This document shows positions 62,999 through 64,000 of a DNA stretch of 64,000 bases, one piece after another. This DNA is from DATBQN01 sp963755825 (lineage in GTDB: Bacteria; Acidobacteriota; Thermoanaerobaculia; Multivoradales; UBA5704). The translations under genes and the position numbers were made by a program. Below the pieces are notes generated by a model. That model ran no database searches and had not been told where the DNA came from. It saw nothing but the letters and a program-made list of their open reading frames with translations. The stretch lies in contig CAVWLA010000001.1 of assembly GCA_963755825.1 (NCBI GenBank), positions 2,232,001-2,296,000 of the forward strand. Reading direction: 5' to 3'. Each line of letters starts with the position of its first letter. Position 1 is the stretch's first letter.

Positions 62999-63004
62999 TA
63001 TAGA
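62999..63004 (+). promoter_or_regulatory. Candidate -10 element (TATAGA) close to the substrate-binding protein start
   Basis: TATAGA ends 10 nt before the ATG at 63015 and no ribosome binding site is visible, so the mRNA could be nearly leaderless. Confidence 0.35.
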
Positions 63005-63014
63005 GTCCATCGCC

Positions 63015-63929
63015 ATGAGAACCTCGCGGCGGCAAGCTCGCGGCATCCTCCTCGGTCTCTGCGGGCTGCTCGGCACGCTGGCGATGGCCTGCGGGCGCTT
63101 CGACCACCCGACCGGCGCCGGCCCGCACGCCGAGCGGATCGTCTCGATCGGCCAGGAGTACAACGAGATCATCTGGGATCTCGGCGCCGAGCGCGACATC
63201 GTCGGCGTCGACCTCTCGAGCACCTACCCCGCCGCCGTGCGCAAGGTGCAGACCGTCGGCTACCACCGCGCCCTCTCCGCCGAGGGCATCCTCTCGCTGC
63301 GCCCGACGCTCGTCCTCCACGACGGCAACGTCGGCCCGCCGCAGGTGATGGCGCAGCTCGCCAGCCTGAAGATCCCCACCAAGACCTTCATGGCGACCAA
63401 CGGCACGATCGAGGGCGAGCAGGCGCTCATCCGCGAGATCGGCGCCTACTTCCACCGCGAGGCCCGCGCCGAGGAGCTCTGCGCCAAGCTCGACCGCGAG
63501 CTCGCGGCGTCGATCGCCGAGGCGGCGCGCTATGCCGACCATCCGCGGGTGGCGGTCGTCCACTTCGGCCGCGCCTCGAACGTCTACCTGCTGGTCGGCA
63601 ACGGCGGCAAGGGGGACGGCGGCGCCGCGGGGCAGATGGTGCGCTGGGCCGGCGCGCGGATGGCGATCGAGAAGCAGGGGATGGAGAGGATGGCATCGCC
63701 CGAGGTGATCGCCAAGGCCGACCCCGAGGTCATCCTGATGACCGAGTTCGGCTACGACCGGCTGCACGGGTCGGCGGCCGAGATCGCGGCGCTCCCCGGC
63801 GTCGCCACCAGCAGCGCGGCGGCGACCCACCGCATCCATCGGGTGGCGGAGCACGACCTGATGTACCTGAACCCCGAGTCGGGCGCCAGCCTCGGCCGGC
63901 TGGCGAAGCTCATCCACACCGGCAGATGA
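63015..63929 (+). CDS. ABC transporter substrate-binding lipoprotein, heme/vitamin B12 type (HmuT/BtuF-like)
   Basis: 304 residues. The lipoprotein signal ends GTLAMACG. The two-lobe helical-backbone binding protein (cluster A-II) is shown by AERIVSIGQEYNEIIWDLGA, IVGVDLSSTYPAAVRKVQTV, LSLRPTLVLHDGNVGPPQVM, ALIREIGAYFHREARAEEL and PEVIAKADPEVILMTEFGYD. Tyr and Arg residues in VGYHRALSAE could ligate heme, as in HmuT, but this is not certain. It captures the ligand in the periplasm for the permease encoded immediately downstream (ATGA overlap). Confidence 0.85.
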   Translation: MRTSRRQARGILLGLCGLLGTLAMACGRFDHPTGAGPHAERIVSIGQEYNEIIWDLGAERDIVGVDLSSTYPAAVRKVQTVGYHRALSAEGILSLRPTLVLHDGNVGPPQVMAQLASLKIPTKTFMATNGTIEGEQALIREIGAYFHREARAEELCAKLDRELAASIAEAARYADHPRVAVVHFGRASNVYLLVGNGGKGDGGAAGQMVRWAGARMAIEKQGMERMASPEVIAKADPEVILMTEFGYDRLHGSAAEIAALPGVATSSAAATHRIHRVAEHDLMYLNPESGASLGRLAKLIHTGR

Positions 63930-64000
63930 CGGCCGGCGGCCGGCGCCGGCGCGCCGCGCCCGCGGTCATCGCGGCGCTCGCCGCCGCCGTGGCGCTCGCG
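63926..64000 (+). CDS. FecCD-type ABC permease, first codons only (cut by window edge)
   Basis: The ATG overlaps the stop codon of the substrate-binding protein (ATGA). The 25 visible codons encode a basic start (AGGRRRRAAP) and the beginning of a hydrophobic helix (AVIAALAAAVALA), as in BtuC/HmuU permeases. Family assignment rests mainly on position. Confidence 0.65.
   Translation, partial: MTAGGRRRRAAPAVIAALAAAVALA

Overview
The window is GC-rich DNA (roughly 70% G+C by eye) with tightly packed genes, many ATGA or TGATG stop/start overlaps and GGAG-type ribosome binding sites. No rRNA or tRNA gene was seen. The gene content suggests a member of the Acidobacteriota: an FG-GAP/ASPIC (CRTAC1-type) secreted protein, a very large BNR/sortilin-like propeller protein, paired Ig-like modules, a duplicated 'FWFF' beta domain on a glycoside hydrolase, a DUF4388/TPR protein, and an Omp85-DUF4390-NtrY-NtrX operon. 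This assignment is an inference from protein families, not from a marker gene.

Region 1 (1-23.6 kb) is dominated by one 23-kb minus-strand gene for a 7682-residue non-ribosomal peptide synthetase. Its order is C-A-T / C-A-T / C-A-T / C-A-T-E / C-A-T / C-A-T, followed by a PAPS-type sulfotransferase domain and a thioesterase. Four of the six adenylation domains (modules 1, 2, 4, 6) carry the Thr signature DFWNIGMVHK or DFWNVGMVHK. The last of these loads the carrier protein that sits directly before sulfotransferase-thioesterase. That architecture matches the CurM-type terminal-alkene machinery but with threonine as the beta-hydroxy substrate, and it is the most interesting feature of the window. 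The 535 bases beyond its stop codon hold scraps of other genes (a frameshifted condensation-domain fragment and a ComM/YifB C-terminal fragment) and the start of a small secreted peptide cut by the window edge.

Region 2 (23.9-39.2 kb) holds mostly secreted or stand-alone genes: the FG-GAP/ASPIC protein, the DUF4388-J-like-TPR protein, a double SnoaL-like protein, a small membrane protein, an ATP-dependent DNA ligase, a putative glycoside hydrolase with Ig-like repeats, the BNR propeller protein, a small beta-rich protein, a dienelactone hydrolase and a Tat-exported esterase. A 202-bp element with 49-bp inverted ends (MITE-like) lies before the ligase. A degenerate 41-bp tandem array followed by a 20.5-bp array fills the 500 bp after the efflux operon.

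Region 3 (39.7-46.3 kb) is a complete RND tripartite efflux operon (adaptor, inner-membrane pump, outer-membrane channel) behind a MarR-family regulator. Matching TTCA-N4-TGAA sites at the regulator start and before the operon suggest direct and autogenous repression.

Region 4 (46.3-53.8 kb) holds a GH39/GH5-like secreted glycanase, an AraC-type regulator with a glyoxalase-fold protein, a ZnuA-like metal-binding protein, a short-chain dehydrogenase, and two hypothetical proteins (one membrane, one secreted).

Region 5 (54.1-64 kb) is signalling: an Omp85-DUF4390-NtrY-like-NtrX-like operon with overlapping genes; a kaiC-kaiB operon followed by a PAS/hybrid histidine kinase, with no kaiA; and, at the right edge, a heme/B12-type ABC substrate-binding lipoprotein with the first codons of its permease.
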